64,000 bases of DNA from Cohaesibacter marisflavi (lineage in GTDB: Bacteria; Pseudomonadota; Alphaproteobacteria; Rhizobiales; Cohaesibacteraceae), in NCBI RefSeq assembly GCF_900115225.1, contig NZ_FOVR01000001.1:248001-312000 (forward strand). Reading direction: 5' to 3'. Below, in pieces: positions 1 to 9,910 of the stretch. Both the position numbers and the translations under genes were made by a program. Each line of letters opens with the position of its first letter. Within the stretch, counting starts at the first letter, position 1. The notes under the pieces are model-generated. The model was not told the DNA's origin. It did no database searches and saw only the letters and a list, made by a program, of their open reading frames with translations.

Positions 1-246
1 AGGGTCAATATGGCTAGTCTTAAAGACAGCATTGCAAACCAGAGCAATTCAGCAAGACAAGCCGATTAGCCCCGTGAAACAGGCCTCAGTCGAAATGATA
101 GCCCTTGGTATTTCTTGCAAGGAAAACTAATGAGCATCACACTTTATGTCGCGATTTAAACCAAAGCTTGCAAAATAAAGCGAAATTTAACGCAGAGCGC
201 ATAGGCTTGGGACTGGTTTTTCTTTGTCCAAATATGTTTTGCCAGT

Positions 247-3200
247 ATGCGTATATCATCCGTGTTCTATCTCTTGTTGTTTTCTACAGTCTGTTTGACC
301 GGTGAGGCTCATGCATCGGAGTTATCCAGTCTGAAGGCAAATATTGACCTCACATGGGTCATGGCGGCCTCGGCGCTTGTCATGTTCATGCAGGCGGGCT
401 TTCTTATGCTGGAAGCGGGGATGGTGCGCTCGAAAAACTCCATCAATGTCGCCCAGAAGAATTTGCTTGATTTTGTCTTCTCGGTGGCTGCCTTCACCAT
501 TCTGGGCTTCATGCTGGCCTTTGGAAAGTCCTATGGCATCTTTGGGCTGGATTGGCGCTATCTTGGGCTTCAGGATCTCACCTCTCAGGAGGCTGGCTTC
601 TTTGTTTTTCAGGTGATGTTCTGTGGAACGGCGGCGACGATTGTGTCCGGCGCCATCGCCGAGCGTATCAGATTGTCATCCTATGTGGTCGCCTCTGTCT
701 TTCTCTCGGCCATCATCTTTCCTGTTTTCGCCCATTGGGCCTGGGGCAATGCCCTGATGCCCAATGAGGGCGCATTCCTTGCCAATATGGGCTTTATCGA
801 TTTTGCCGGTTCATCGGTGGTGCATGGCACTGGCGGCTGGGTGGCTCTGGCAGGCTGCATTCTGCTTGGTGCGCGTGAGGGCCGTTTTGATCGGCAAGGC
901 AATCCGATCCGGCTCGCAGGACATAGTCCTGTTCTTGCGACTACCGGGGGGCTTTTGCTCTTTATCGGTTGGCTGGGATTCAATGGCGGATCAACGCTCA
1001 AGGCCGACGAGAGTGTCGCTTTCATTATACTAAACACTGTGCTCGCTGGCGGGTTCGGCACTGTGACCGGTTTCATGTTCGGCTATCATCAAGATGGCCA
1101 CTATCTGCCGGAAAAGTCCCTTGCCGGCCTTATCGGTGGACTGGTCGCTGTCACGGCTGGCTGCGCAGTCTTGACGCCATTGGGTGCGATTGTCATTGGA
1201 GCCATTGGTGGTCTCGTGGCTGTCATTGCAAACAGCGTTCTGGAACATAAATGGAAAATCGACGACGCCGTCGGAGCTATCGGAGCACATGGCTTTGCGG
1301 GTGTTGTGGGAACCATCGGGCTGGCTCTATTGGCGCCTGCAGAGCATTTCGAAAATGGCCGCCAATATCAGATCATGATTCAGTCGCTCGGTGCAGGGCT
1401 CAATTTTCTTGTCAGTTTCGGCCTCGGCTTTATCTGCTTCTGGTTCCTGAAGCGCTTTCTGCGTCTGCGGGCAAGCCGCGAGGAAGAGTTGATCGGCCTC
1501 AATATCGCCGAGCATGCCACCCGTATTGGTGTGGGACATGTCGAAGATGCCATGGAGAAGCTGCTCTCCGGTCAGCGAAGCTTTTCACAGAGATTGCCTG
1601 CCGTTGCCGGAGATGAAGCAGAAAACCTCACCGGTTTGTTCAACAAACTCATGAGTAATCTTGAAGCCGAGCATAAAAAGCTGAGCGAGCTGGAGATCCT
1701 CAAGACCCAGTCCGAAGAAGCTGAACGCATATCTGCTCTTTCCAACGCCACCTTTGAAGGGATCGCCATTCACCAGAATGGCATGGTGATCGACGGCAAT
1801 CCTCAAATTGCCGAGCTGCTGGACTACAGTCTTGAGGAAGTGATCGGCAAATCGATCATGCAGTTCGCTGATGAACGTCATCGCGGCCGGATCGAGCGCT
1901 CTATCGCCGAGAATTGCAGCGAGCCATATGAAGCAGTGCTCGTATCTAAATCTGGCGAGCGGATACCAGTCGCCATTCGCGGGCGTATGATCAACTACAA
2001 GGGACGGGAAGTGCGCATTTCCTGCTTTGTTGATCTGAGAGAACGCAAGGCCGCCGAAGAGCATATCCGCATCATGGCCCAACATGATGCCCTGACGGGC
2101 GTGGCCAACCGTTCGCTTTTTAACGCGCAGCTGGAAAACGCCGTAAAGACGTCAACCCCACAGCGGGCGATCGCCCTCATTCTGATCGATCTGGACCGTT
2201 TCAAGAATGTCAATGACGTGTATGGCCACCCAGCCGGAGATATTGTCATCAAGGAAACCGCCGCACGCTTGAAGGCGCTTGCTGGCGTCAACGACAGTGT
2301 TGCGCGACTGGGCGGAGATGAATTTGCGATCATTCAACGCAATATTCTTTTTACCAATCAGGCCGCCGATACCGGTCACCGGATTGTCAACGAGCTGTCC
2401 CGCCCCATCAAGATTGATGACAAGAAATCCGTGATGGTGGGGGCCAGTGTGGGCATTGCGCTCAGCCCAGAACATGCCAAGGATGCGGAAACCATATTCT
2501 CGCGCGCGGATATTGCGCTCTACCATTCAAAGAAGACAGGGCGGAATATTTCCAACATCTATCGAACCGGCCTCAACCAGTTGATGGAAAAACGCCGTGC
2601 GTTGCAGGCAGACCTTGAAAAGGCCCTCGAAGAGGACGAGTTCGAACTTTATTATCAGCCACGCATCAACGCCAAATCGTTGGAGATTGACTCCTATGAA
2701 GCTCTCCTACGCTGGAACCATCCGCAGAAAGGGCTGGTAAGTCCGGCGGAATTCATTCCCGTGGCCGAAGCCAGTGGTCTGATCGTGGACATCGACAACT
2801 GGGTCTTCAAGCGTGCCTGTCGGGACGCAGCCGAAGGACTGAAGGGCAAGCATCTCAGTATCAATGTCAGCCCGCTGGGTTTCCAGCAGCGTGACTTTGT
2901 CAAGACGATTGAAGAAACATTGGAAAAGACGGGAACCGATCCGTCGCAGATCGAGCTCGAGCTTACCGAGAGCATGTTGATCGAAGATGATGAACGTGGT
3001 CTGGCGGTGATGAAACAACTCAAGCGGTTGGGGCTGTCTCTGGCTTTGGATGATTTCGGTACTGGTTACTCGTCGCTTTCCTACCTGTCCAAGTATCCGT
3101 TTGACACCATCAAGATTGACCGCAACTTCGTTGTTGCCCTCGGGCAGGAGAAAAGTGCTGTCGCCATCATGAAGGTGATCATCGGGCTGGGTAAAGGGCT

Positions 3201-3480
3201 TGGCATGGATATCGTGGCCGAGGGCGTGGAAACGGTCGAGGAAGCAGCCTTCCTGCGTGAGAATGAATGCGATCAGCTTCAGGGCTACCTGATCAGCCGC
3301 CCCATGACGGTCGAAGAGATCATGCATGAAGTGCCGCTCGATATCCGCTGTTCCATTCTGAGAGCAGAGCCTGACGACAAAACGGACATGCAGGTGTCCA
3401 GCCTGCGTGCTGTCAAGGATGGCTCAAGCGAGAGCTCGGAACTCGCAAGTGATCCGGACGTCTCCCCCAAGCGGGCCTAA
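247..3480 (+). CDS. Ammonium transporter fused to PAS-GGDEF-EAL (cyclic-di-GMP signalling)
   Basis: The 1077-residue protein starts with a signal-like hydrophobic stretch and an Amt/Rh ammonium channel (about residues 25-410). The twin pore histidines are visible at H193 (VHGTGG) and H348 (IGAHGF). A charged linker and a PAS domain (about 495-610) lead into a diguanylate cyclase domain with an intact GGDEF motif at 689-693. An EAL phosphodiesterase domain follows, with EALLR at 818, NVSP, DDFGTG at 935 and EGVET, so both output domains look catalytically complete. Inference: an inner-membrane ammonium sensor or transceptor that couples ammonium to cyclic-di-GMP turnover. No glnK/PII gene is adjacent. 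It is a single gene, convergent with tamB. The start at 247 is the first in-frame codon ahead of the hydrophobic segment; a slightly later start cannot be excluded. Confidence 0.9.
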   Translation: MRISSVFYLLLFSTVCLTGEAHASELSSLKANIDLTWVMAASALVMFMQAGFLMLEAGMVRSKNSINVAQKNLLDFVFSVAAFTILGFMLAFGKSYGIFGLDWRYLGLQDLTSQEAGFFVFQVMFCGTAATIVSGAIAERIRLSSYVVASVFLSAIIFPVFAHWAWGNALMPNEGAFLANMGFIDFAGSSVVHGTGGWVALAGCILLGAREGRFDRQGNPIRLAGHSPVLATTGGLLLFIGWLGFNGGSTLKADESVAFIILNTVLAGGFGTVTGFMFGYHQDGHYLPEKSLAGLIGGLVAVTAGCAVLTPLGAIVIGAIGGLVAVIANSVLEHKWKIDDAVGAIGAHGFAGVVGTIGLALLAPAEHFENGRQYQIMIQSLGAGLNFLVSFGLGFICFWFLKRFLRLRASREEELIGLNIAEHATRIGVGHVEDAMEKLLSGQRSFSQRLPAVAGDEAENLTGLFNKLMSNLEAEHKKLSELEILKTQSEEAERISALSNATFEGIAIHQNGMVIDGNPQIAELLDYSLEEVIGKSIMQFADERHRGRIERSIAENCSEPYEAVLVSKSGERIPVAIRGRMINYKGREVRISCFVDLRERKAAEEHIRIMAQHDALTGVANRSLFNAQLENAVKTSTPQRAIALILIDLDRFKNVNDVYGHPAGDIVIKETAARLKALAGVNDSVARLGGDEFAIIQRNILFTNQAADTGHRIVNELSRPIKIDDKKSVMVGASVGIALSPEHAKDAETIFSRADIALYHSKKTGRNISNIYRTGLNQLMEKRRALQADLEKALEEDEFELYYQPRINAKSLEIDSYEALLRWNHPQKGLVSPAEFIPVAEASGLIVDIDNWVFKRACRDAAEGLKGKHLSINVSPLGFQQRDFVKTIEETLEKTGTDPSQIELELTESMLIEDDERGLAVMKQLKRLGLSLALDDFGTGYSSLSYLSKYPFDTIKIDRNFVVALGQEKSAVAIMKVIIGLGKGLGMDIVAEGVETVEEAAFLRENECDQLQGYLISRPMTVEEIMHEVPLDIRCSILRAEPDDKTDMQVSSLRAVKDGSSESSELASDPDVSPKRA

Positions 3481-3533
3481 AGATCTTCGACGCCTGCCGA
3501 TTGGCTTTCAAACAGGCGCTGTGCATTTAACTC

Positions 3534-6500
3534 TCAATAATCGCGCTCGAAGAAGATGCCGGCTTTGGTTTCCCCGTCTGAGCTGGCTTCGCCATGGGCC
3601 TTGATCTGATCGGTGATATCAAGATCGATGCTCACCTTGCCTGCGTCGCTGGCCGTGCTCTTCTCGACATTGATATAGGTGCGATCGTTGATATAGCGCC
3701 CGACTCCGACGGTTGTCTCGTTGGTTTCCGCATCAGATTTGATATCGATATTGTCGATGCCCGCCATGTTGCGCAGGCGGTCCAGAACGCCGGGGCCGGA
3801 ATTGACCCCGCTAAGGGTCGCCACAGCATTGGCCAACTGTGCAAGCTGAATGGCAGAGAGTTCGGAAAGCTCTTTGTCAAAGAACAGATGCGCCAGAATT
3901 TCGTCTTCCGGCAGTGTGGGGGATGAGGAGAGGCCGATCTCGGGCGCGGAGGCGTAGCCCTCAACGGATACGGTGTAGGTGGTGCCGCTGTTGGTTGAAG
4001 TGGCCGAGAAATCCAGAGCCGGGTCCAGTGTTCCCGCAAAGGTTACAGTTCCGCTGTCAAAATCCAGTCGTTTGGTGAGAATTTCAAGTCGCCCACGCTG
4101 CATGGCAATGGTGCCCAACGGGCGCGGATCTGCTGTGGTGCCAGTAATCCGGATGGAGCCACCCAGTTCTGCATCCATGCCGCGACCGCGTATATAGATG
4201 CTGCGCGGGGCCTGAATGTCCAGATCAAGCCGCATGGCCGGACCGGCATTCGCACTGCTGTCGCTTTGGGTTTTGGGAGCAAATTTCTCAGCCTGTTCTG
4301 CGACGCGTCCTTGCGCATTCTTGTGCGATACATCCACTGGAGAGACGGAAGAGGGCAGGGACTCAGGAATGAGGATCTCGGTTGTCTTGAGGTTGACCTG
4401 ACCGGAAATGACCGACGCCCCTGTCAGCTCACCTTTCAAGTTCATGTTGGCGTTAAACAGGCTCGTGAGGATCTCTTCATATTTATAATTGCCGTCCCGA
4501 ATGGTAACGGTGATATCGGCGGGCAGTCCGGCGTTGGCGTCCAGCCCGATTGTACCATTGACTGTCAGCGTGCCTTTCTGGCCCAGCCGTCCCGTTACAG
4601 ATTCAATGGATGCCTGCTGACCGGCAAGGCGAACCGTGCCGCCCAGATCGCGTAGAACGATGCCTGACGAAAATTCAGAGAAACGCGCGCCCTGTGTCGT
4701 GATGCTGCCATTGATGTTCGGCGCACTGAATGAGCCCGTTACCTTGGCCGAGACCGAAGCCCCCCCTTCAAGCTGCAAGCCCGCATCGGCAAGGCTGCGT
4801 GCGGCAAGGGAGAAAGGAACCGAGCCTTCGGCGGATATGTCCATGCTCTGGCGGGTAAGCGAAAGGCTGCCATTGACATTGAGGTCTGCTCCGCCTCCCG
4901 TAAGGTGGTTTTGCAAGGAAACAGAATTGTTGGCAAAGCGGCCCGAGCTGCTGATCGCCAATTGTGGAACACCAGCCTGACGGGTCGAGCGGACAGAGAG
5001 GCCGCTAACCGTGCCTTGCCAGCTGGCTTCCGGTGCTGCTGAGGTGCCCGAAATTTTGGCCGTCAGATCTAGCTGACCTGTCGGCGTCTCACCCGTTGGT
5101 GCGATCTTCTCGGCAATGGCCAGTGGCAGCGCGTCAAGCGCCACATCAAGGGCGAGCTGATCACCTGCCGAGCCGGAAACCGTCACAAGACCGCTATCGA
5201 CAGAAAGCTTGAGGGCATTGGCGAGCGAGGCGCCATTGGCCAGATCGACACGCACCGGTTCGACCAAACCGAGATCGATGCCTTTCCAACTGCCAGTGAA
5301 GCGATCAAGCGCGAGGGCTGTTTGCCCTTCCTGCTGCAACAGCTTGCCTTCCAGCGTCAAAGGCGCCTGAGAGACTCGTGCCGTCATGGAGAAAGGCAGG
5401 GTGCCGTTGCCACCTTTCATATTGGCCTTGAGCGAGCGGATGGTTTCGCCAGAGGCAGAGATGCGTTCAACGGATAGATCGGAATTCATGCTCATGATTC
5501 CGGTCGCATCATTGATCTGCGAACTCAGCGTCAGACCGGAAACAAAGATATCCTTCATTGCCAGCTCCGGCGCTGAAGCATCGACAGTGACCGACTGTTT
5601 ACCGTCGCTGGCCGACAGGGCGATGTCAGCCTTAAGCGAGCCCTTCAGATCCGGCTGCAGCAACAGGGGACCCAACGCGGCAAAATCCTTGATGGCTGCA
5701 TCCAGATCGCCCGATGCCAATCCGGCAGGCGATATGGCAAGAGAACCGGTTACTTCAGCGCCCGGTGCCGTGACCGAGAGCTGGTTGATGGAACGGCTGC
5801 CATCTTCATTGGTGACCAGTTCAAGGGCGCTCTCTATGGGCGATCCATCATACTGCGCTGAAAGCGTCAATGTGGCGTCCGGTGCCGCATTGGAAGCAAG
5901 ATCCAGCTTCAGATTTTCGATCGACTTGTCATAGACCGAAAGAGATTGACCGCGTAGGGCGAGGGTCAGTCGTGGGTTGCTGGTCGTTCCTTCAACCGAG
6001 AAATCACCTCCCAGAGCGCCGGAAAGCCCCTCATTGAGTGGCTTGATATCTGATAGGGCAAGGGTACCATCAAGTGCCAGCGCATCTGGCGCGTAGCTCC
6101 CTTCTGCCGTAAGGGACGCAAGGCCTGCAACCAGCTCGGCCTTGTTGAGACGTATGGTCTCTCCGTCGAGCGCGCTTTCTACCAGTAGGGTCTTGTCGCC
6201 AGAGAGGATCGCGTTGAGCGGGGCTGAACCTGTGGCCAGTTGATCGAGCGCCATGGTGGCATTGATCGCTCCTTCGCGATTTTCAATATCAAGCTCCGGC
6301 GCGGTGACTGACAGGGATGCGTTTTCAAGTGTAATGGCATCCTGCGACAGGCTGGCAACGGAGCCATCAAGTGTGAGGGCTGCTTTCTGCAAGGTTCCGC
6401 TCATGCGTCCCTTGAGGCCCACATGCCCGATCATCAGAGATGGCGCATCTTCTTGCTGCATTTCAATCTGCGTACCCTCAGAGCCCAGATCAAACGCCAT

Positions 6501-7532
6501 CTTTATGTCCAGACTGCTATCCCGATTGTCCAGAAAGCCATTGGCTTCAAGACGCGCCAAGCCGGATGCGAAGGAAAATTGCTTCAGCTCGATCACATCC
6601 TCTTGCGACTGCTCAAGCGAAAGGTTGATGTTGCTGGTACCTGCAACGAGGGGAAGAACAGACTGGGGCAAGAAGGGCGAAAGCTTGCCCAGCAGTTTCG
6701 CATTGACACGCGATCCGCTTTCATCAAAGCCGACGACCACTTGCCCGCTGACAGTGGTTTTCCCATCAAGCTTGACGGCAAGGTCCGAGCGCCAGTCATT
6801 CGCCGGTCCGTCTCCTTTAAGGCTCACATCAACGGCGGGCAGATTGGCAATATCCATCAGACGCGCGGCGAGGCCTCCACGCGGCTCAGTGAATGTCAAG
6901 TCCAACAGTCGCTGGTCTGCGGTAGGGTTGAGCGTCCAGCGCGCGCTAAGCCCATCCTCGGGGGCGTCCAGATAATGAAGATCGAGCACCCCATTTGTCT
7001 GGAAGGGGGCACCAACAAGCGCCATGTTGCCAGCCAGAGTGAGTTCGGCCTCTTTGCCCAAGAGAGGTTCTCCAAGAGAGATTTTCCCGATGGACAAGCT
7101 GTCGATCTGCGCTTCCACGGCTGGCAGGGTTGGGATAAGAGAGCCATCGCTGCTGCTCTCGGCAGCCGGTTGGCTGCTCGCCAGCGGCGTACGCTCAACC
7201 GATAGTTCATCCAGCGAGAGCGCATCCACCGACAGGGTGAGGCCAAACAGATCCGCAAGAGAATAGCGGCCAGACAGCCCCTTGGCGGTGAGCCATGGTC
7301 CGTCTTTGTCGGACAATGCAATTTGGCCGATCTCAATGTCGCCCAGAAGACTGTCAACACCTGAAATCTCCACCTTCTGCTCATCGCTACTGGCAACGGA
7401 ATTGACCAGTGACGTCGTCATCGATAGCCCAAAGCTGGTGGCAAGCAGGAGATAGCCGACCAGCAGCAGAGCCAGGATCAAGAAAAGTAGACTATAGAAA
7501 CCCCGGAATAGCAGGGTACGAGCAGACGTCAT
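3534..7532 (-). CDS. tamB: Translocation and assembly module subunit TamB (AsmA-like, DUF490)
   Basis: This is a 1332-residue protein with one N-terminal membrane anchor (about residues 10-35) and a very long repetitive beta-rich periplasmic region. It ends in the conserved TamB/DUF490 C-terminal domain, recognisable by LPEDEILAHLFF and the closing GIFFERDY. TamB family proteins span the periplasm as a lipid-binding groove and work with the outer-membrane protein TamA in envelope biogenesis and lipid transport. The gene lies 52 bp downstream of tamA on the same strand, the usual tamA-tamB operon. Length is typical for the family (about 1250-1500). Confidence 0.92.
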   Translation of the reverse strand: MTSARTLLFRGFYSLLFLILALLLVGYLLLATSFGLSMTTSLVNSVASSDEQKVEISGVDSLLGDIEIGQIALSDKDGPWLTAKGLSGRYSLADLFGLTLSVDALSLDELSVERTPLASSQPAAESSSDGSLIPTLPAVEAQIDSLSIGKISLGEPLLGKEAELTLAGNMALVGAPFQTNGVLDLHYLDAPEDGLSARWTLNPTADQRLLDLTFTEPRGGLAARLMDIANLPAVDVSLKGDGPANDWRSDLAVKLDGKTTVSGQVVVGFDESGSRVNAKLLGKLSPFLPQSVLPLVAGTSNINLSLEQSQEDVIELKQFSFASGLARLEANGFLDNRDSSLDIKMAFDLGSEGTQIEMQQEDAPSLMIGHVGLKGRMSGTLQKAALTLDGSVASLSQDAITLENASLSVTAPELDIENREGAINATMALDQLATGSAPLNAILSGDKTLLVESALDGETIRLNKAELVAGLASLTAEGSYAPDALALDGTLALSDIKPLNEGLSGALGGDFSVEGTTSNPRLTLALRGQSLSVYDKSIENLKLDLASNAAPDATLTLSAQYDGSPIESALELVTNEDGSRSINQLSVTAPGAEVTGSLAISPAGLASGDLDAAIKDFAALGPLLLQPDLKGSLKADIALSASDGKQSVTVDASAPELAMKDIFVSGLTLSSQINDATGIMSMNSDLSVERISASGETIRSLKANMKGGNGTLPFSMTARVSQAPLTLEGKLLQQEGQTALALDRFTGSWKGIDLGLVEPVRVDLANGASLANALKLSVDSGLVTVSGSAGDQLALDVALDALPLAIAEKIAPTGETPTGQLDLTAKISGTSAAPEASWQGTVSGLSVRSTRQAGVPQLAISSSGRFANNSVSLQNHLTGGGADLNVNGSLSLTRQSMDISAEGSVPFSLAARSLADAGLQLEGGASVSAKVTGSFSAPNINGSITTQGARFSEFSSGIVLRDLGGTVRLAGQQASIESVTGRLGQKGTLTVNGTIGLDANAGLPADITVTIRDGNYKYEEILTSLFNANMNLKGELTGASVISGQVNLKTTEILIPESLPSSVSPVDVSHKNAQGRVAEQAEKFAPKTQSDSSANAGPAMRLDLDIQAPRSIYIRGRGMDAELGGSIRITGTTADPRPLGTIAMQRGRLEILTKRLDFDSGTVTFAGTLDPALDFSATSTNSGTTYTVSVEGYASAPEIGLSSSPTLPEDEILAHLFFDKELSELSAIQLAQLANAVATLSGVNSGPGVLDRLRNMAGIDNIDIKSDAETNETTVGVGRYINDRTYINVEKSTASDAGKVSIDLDITDQIKAHGEASSDGETKAGIFFERDY

Positions 7533-7584
7533 AGTGGCCTCATGTCTGGAGAGTCTGGAGAATCAGTTCAACAGATGATTACAA

Positions 7585-9576
7585 CTAGAATGCCTGTCCT
7601 AGGCCCAGATAAACACCAAATTTGGGCTCATCCTTTATTTTCTTGAGAGGAACGGCCACATCAAGGCGCAGCGGACCAATTGGCGTGAGATAGCGCACGC
7701 CTGCTCCCACGCCGGTGTACCATTCGTCTTCAAATTTGGGCATGGAGCTGTTGAACGTGTTGCCGACATCGACAAAGGCGGCAAGGCCGATGGTATCGGT
7801 CACTTTCATGCGGGCTTCAAGGGATCCTGCAATATAGGAGCGTCCGCCGGTCGGGTCGTTGCTGGAATCACGCGGTCCCGCCATCTGGTAGGAATAGCCG
7901 CGAATGGAGCCTCCACCGCCGGTAAAGAAGCGTCGGTCGGTTGGCACATCGCTCTTGGATGCGCCCACGATGGTACCCGCAGAGATCTTGCCAGCCAGCA
8001 CAAAGCGTTTGGCCCTGTCCAGAGACTGATAGGCAGAAAGGGTTGCGCTCGTTTTGAGGAAGCCGATAGAGCCATCGCTGCTGATGGTCGGCTCCGCATC
8101 GATCAGTGCATAGAAGCCCTCAGTCGGGTCCAACTTGCTGTCGCGCTTGTCATAGGCCAATTCCAGCGGCGTAGAGAAAAGCAGATTGGTGTTCGTGCCC
8201 GAGCTGTCCGTAATGCGCGCATATTCGGTTTTGAAGGCTGCGCGGGTCGAAAGCGCGTCGGTCCACTGATAACTCAGCCCGACTTCGCCACTGACAGCGC
8301 GCTTCTGATAGGCCTCGGGATTGGTGAAATCCAACGAAAGCTTGGCGTCGAACGTGCTGGCAGGCCCGATCACGCCTGGCTTCTTGAAGATGATGTCGGC
8401 GTTATAATCCAGATCCTTGACGTCATCCTGCCCGATATTGGCAATCGAGCCCTGAACGCGCAGACTTTCCGCCCCGCCAAACAGGTTACGATGCACCCAA
8501 TAGCCTTCCAACCCGACGCCATCCAGATTGCCGATGGTAACACCGGCGCCGATGGTGCGGAACTTGCGTTCCTTGACGGAAATCTCGATCGGCAGGCTAC
8601 CATCATCCAGAACCACATCAGCCGTTTTGACGATAACGCTGTCAAACACACCAAGCGCTCTGAGATTTCGGCTGGCCCTGGTAATGGCTTCGGGGCTGTA
8701 GGTTTCGCCCACGGGTATGTTGGCCTGCTGGACGATCAGCTCGCTTTTGACATCCTCGTTGCCGGTCACTGTCACCTGCCCGAGACGGGCTCGTGGGCCA
8801 TGGTCAACGCGCAGCGTGACATCCAGCTTGCCGGTCTTGTGATCGGCAGCAAGGGAGCGCTCTTCGATTTTTGCAAGAGCAAAGCCGCGCTTCTTATAGT
8901 CGGCGACAATGGCGCTTTCTGCATCCAGCACCAGCTGCGAATAGGCAGGAGATCCAGCGATGACGCCATATTCACCAAGATCGATCGCTTCCCCGTTGCT
9001 CAACTGGGCATCCGGTTTGGAGAAGGTGAATACGCGTCCACTCGATACCGAGACGGCAACCTTGGCCGGACCGGCTGAAGACAATTCCTCATCCAGCGGT
9101 ACACGATCATAGCGTTCGCCATTGACGGTGATATCCACCGTGCCACCATAAAGGCCTTTTTGATAGAGCGCGGCGATGAGGCGTTTCTGGTCGCTTCGTG
9201 CGCGCATCAACAGGCCTGTGGTGCCGGAAGCTGGCTCTTCCTCTTTCTCGATCAGAAGGGACGTGTCTTTCAGCTCATCGGTCAGCGCATCGTCATCGCT
9301 CGTAAGTGTGACTGAATAGGTTACAGGGTCTGGGATATCGGCGGTCGGCTCTGCCTCGGAGACGGCTTTGATGCCACTGGTGCTGAACTCATAGCCGAAC
9401 AACTCAAATGCGGCAGCCGGACTGGTCCAGCCTGTAGACAAAAGCGTACTCGCAAGGCAGAGCGCAACAAGAGAAGAGCCTCCTTTGCGAACGAGCCTTG
9501 TTTGAGCGCTTGATTGTCGCTCTGCATTGTGTGTCAGCCGAGACAGCAAAATTACATACTCCGAACTCAATGGCAT
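7585..9576 (-). CDS. tamA: Outer-membrane assembly protein TamA (Omp85/BamA family)
   Basis: The 663-residue Omp85-superfamily protein has a long N-region signal peptide likely cleaved after the AAA near residue 56. POTRA domains (about 80-350) follow, then a 16-strand beta-barrel. The lid-loop signature SIRGYSY and a C-terminal phenylalanine (GLGQAF), typical of a BAM-recognised barrel, are visible. The motif SIKV(R)ERKFRTIG-like start of the barrel is seen as ISVKERKFRTIGAG. It pairs with tamB immediately downstream. The annotated start gives an unusually long pre-signal segment; a start further in is possible. Confidence 0.92.
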   Translation of the reverse strand: MPLSSEYVILLSRLTHNAERQSSAQTRLVRKGGSSLVALCLASTLLSTGWTSPAAAFELFGYEFSTSGIKAVSEAEPTADIPDPVTYSVTLTSDDDALTDELKDTSLLIEKEEEPASGTTGLLMRARSDQKRLIAALYQKGLYGGTVDITVNGERYDRVPLDEELSSAGPAKVAVSVSSGRVFTFSKPDAQLSNGEAIDLGEYGVIAGSPAYSQLVLDAESAIVADYKKRGFALAKIEERSLAADHKTGKLDVTLRVDHGPRARLGQVTVTGNEDVKSELIVQQANIPVGETYSPEAITRASRNLRALGVFDSVIVKTADVVLDDGSLPIEISVKERKFRTIGAGVTIGNLDGVGLEGYWVHRNLFGGAESLRVQGSIANIGQDDVKDLDYNADIIFKKPGVIGPASTFDAKLSLDFTNPEAYQKRAVSGEVGLSYQWTDALSTRAAFKTEYARITDSSGTNTNLLFSTPLELAYDKRDSKLDPTEGFYALIDAEPTISSDGSIGFLKTSATLSAYQSLDRAKRFVLAGKISAGTIVGASKSDVPTDRRFFTGGGGSIRGYSYQMAGPRDSSNDPTGGRSYIAGSLEARMKVTDTIGLAAFVDVGNTFNSSMPKFEDEWYTGVGAGVRYLTPIGPLRLDVAVPLKKIKDEPKFGVYLGLGQAF

Positions 9577-9910
9577 TTTGAGGCGATGAGACCTGATCAG
9601 CCCCGGTCAGCTAACATTAGCTTAACCAAAATTTCCAAATAAATTGTAATTATTTACCCTGATACGCAAATTGTTCTCATTCGGTTCAGATTCAATAGCA
9701 CATTGAAAATAATTCAGAAAGTCTCGTCCGGAAAATAGACACCGCTCAGCTTGACACTGATGGTCCGAAAAGGAAAATAAAAGCTCACTGAGCGCTCTAT
9801 TGCGACATATTCTGAGTGTTTGATATGTCCAGATTTGACAAAATTTCAAATTTGGCTTTAGCTTTTGATATTCATTTCCCGATTGCTCTTCTTCAGACAA
9901 GGTATTTTTG
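9577..9910. other. AT-rich divergent intergenic region between tamA and a LysR gene
   Basis: This 334-bp gap lies between divergently transcribed genes and must hold promoters in both directions. I see no ORF with protein-like composition, no hairpin terminator and no clear inverted repeat of operator length. Confidence 0.5.

Noticed and set aside
105-305. 66-codon open frame overlapping the start of the Amt fusion
   Set aside because: No RBS, no family-like composition, and it overlaps the signal region of a clear gene in another frame.
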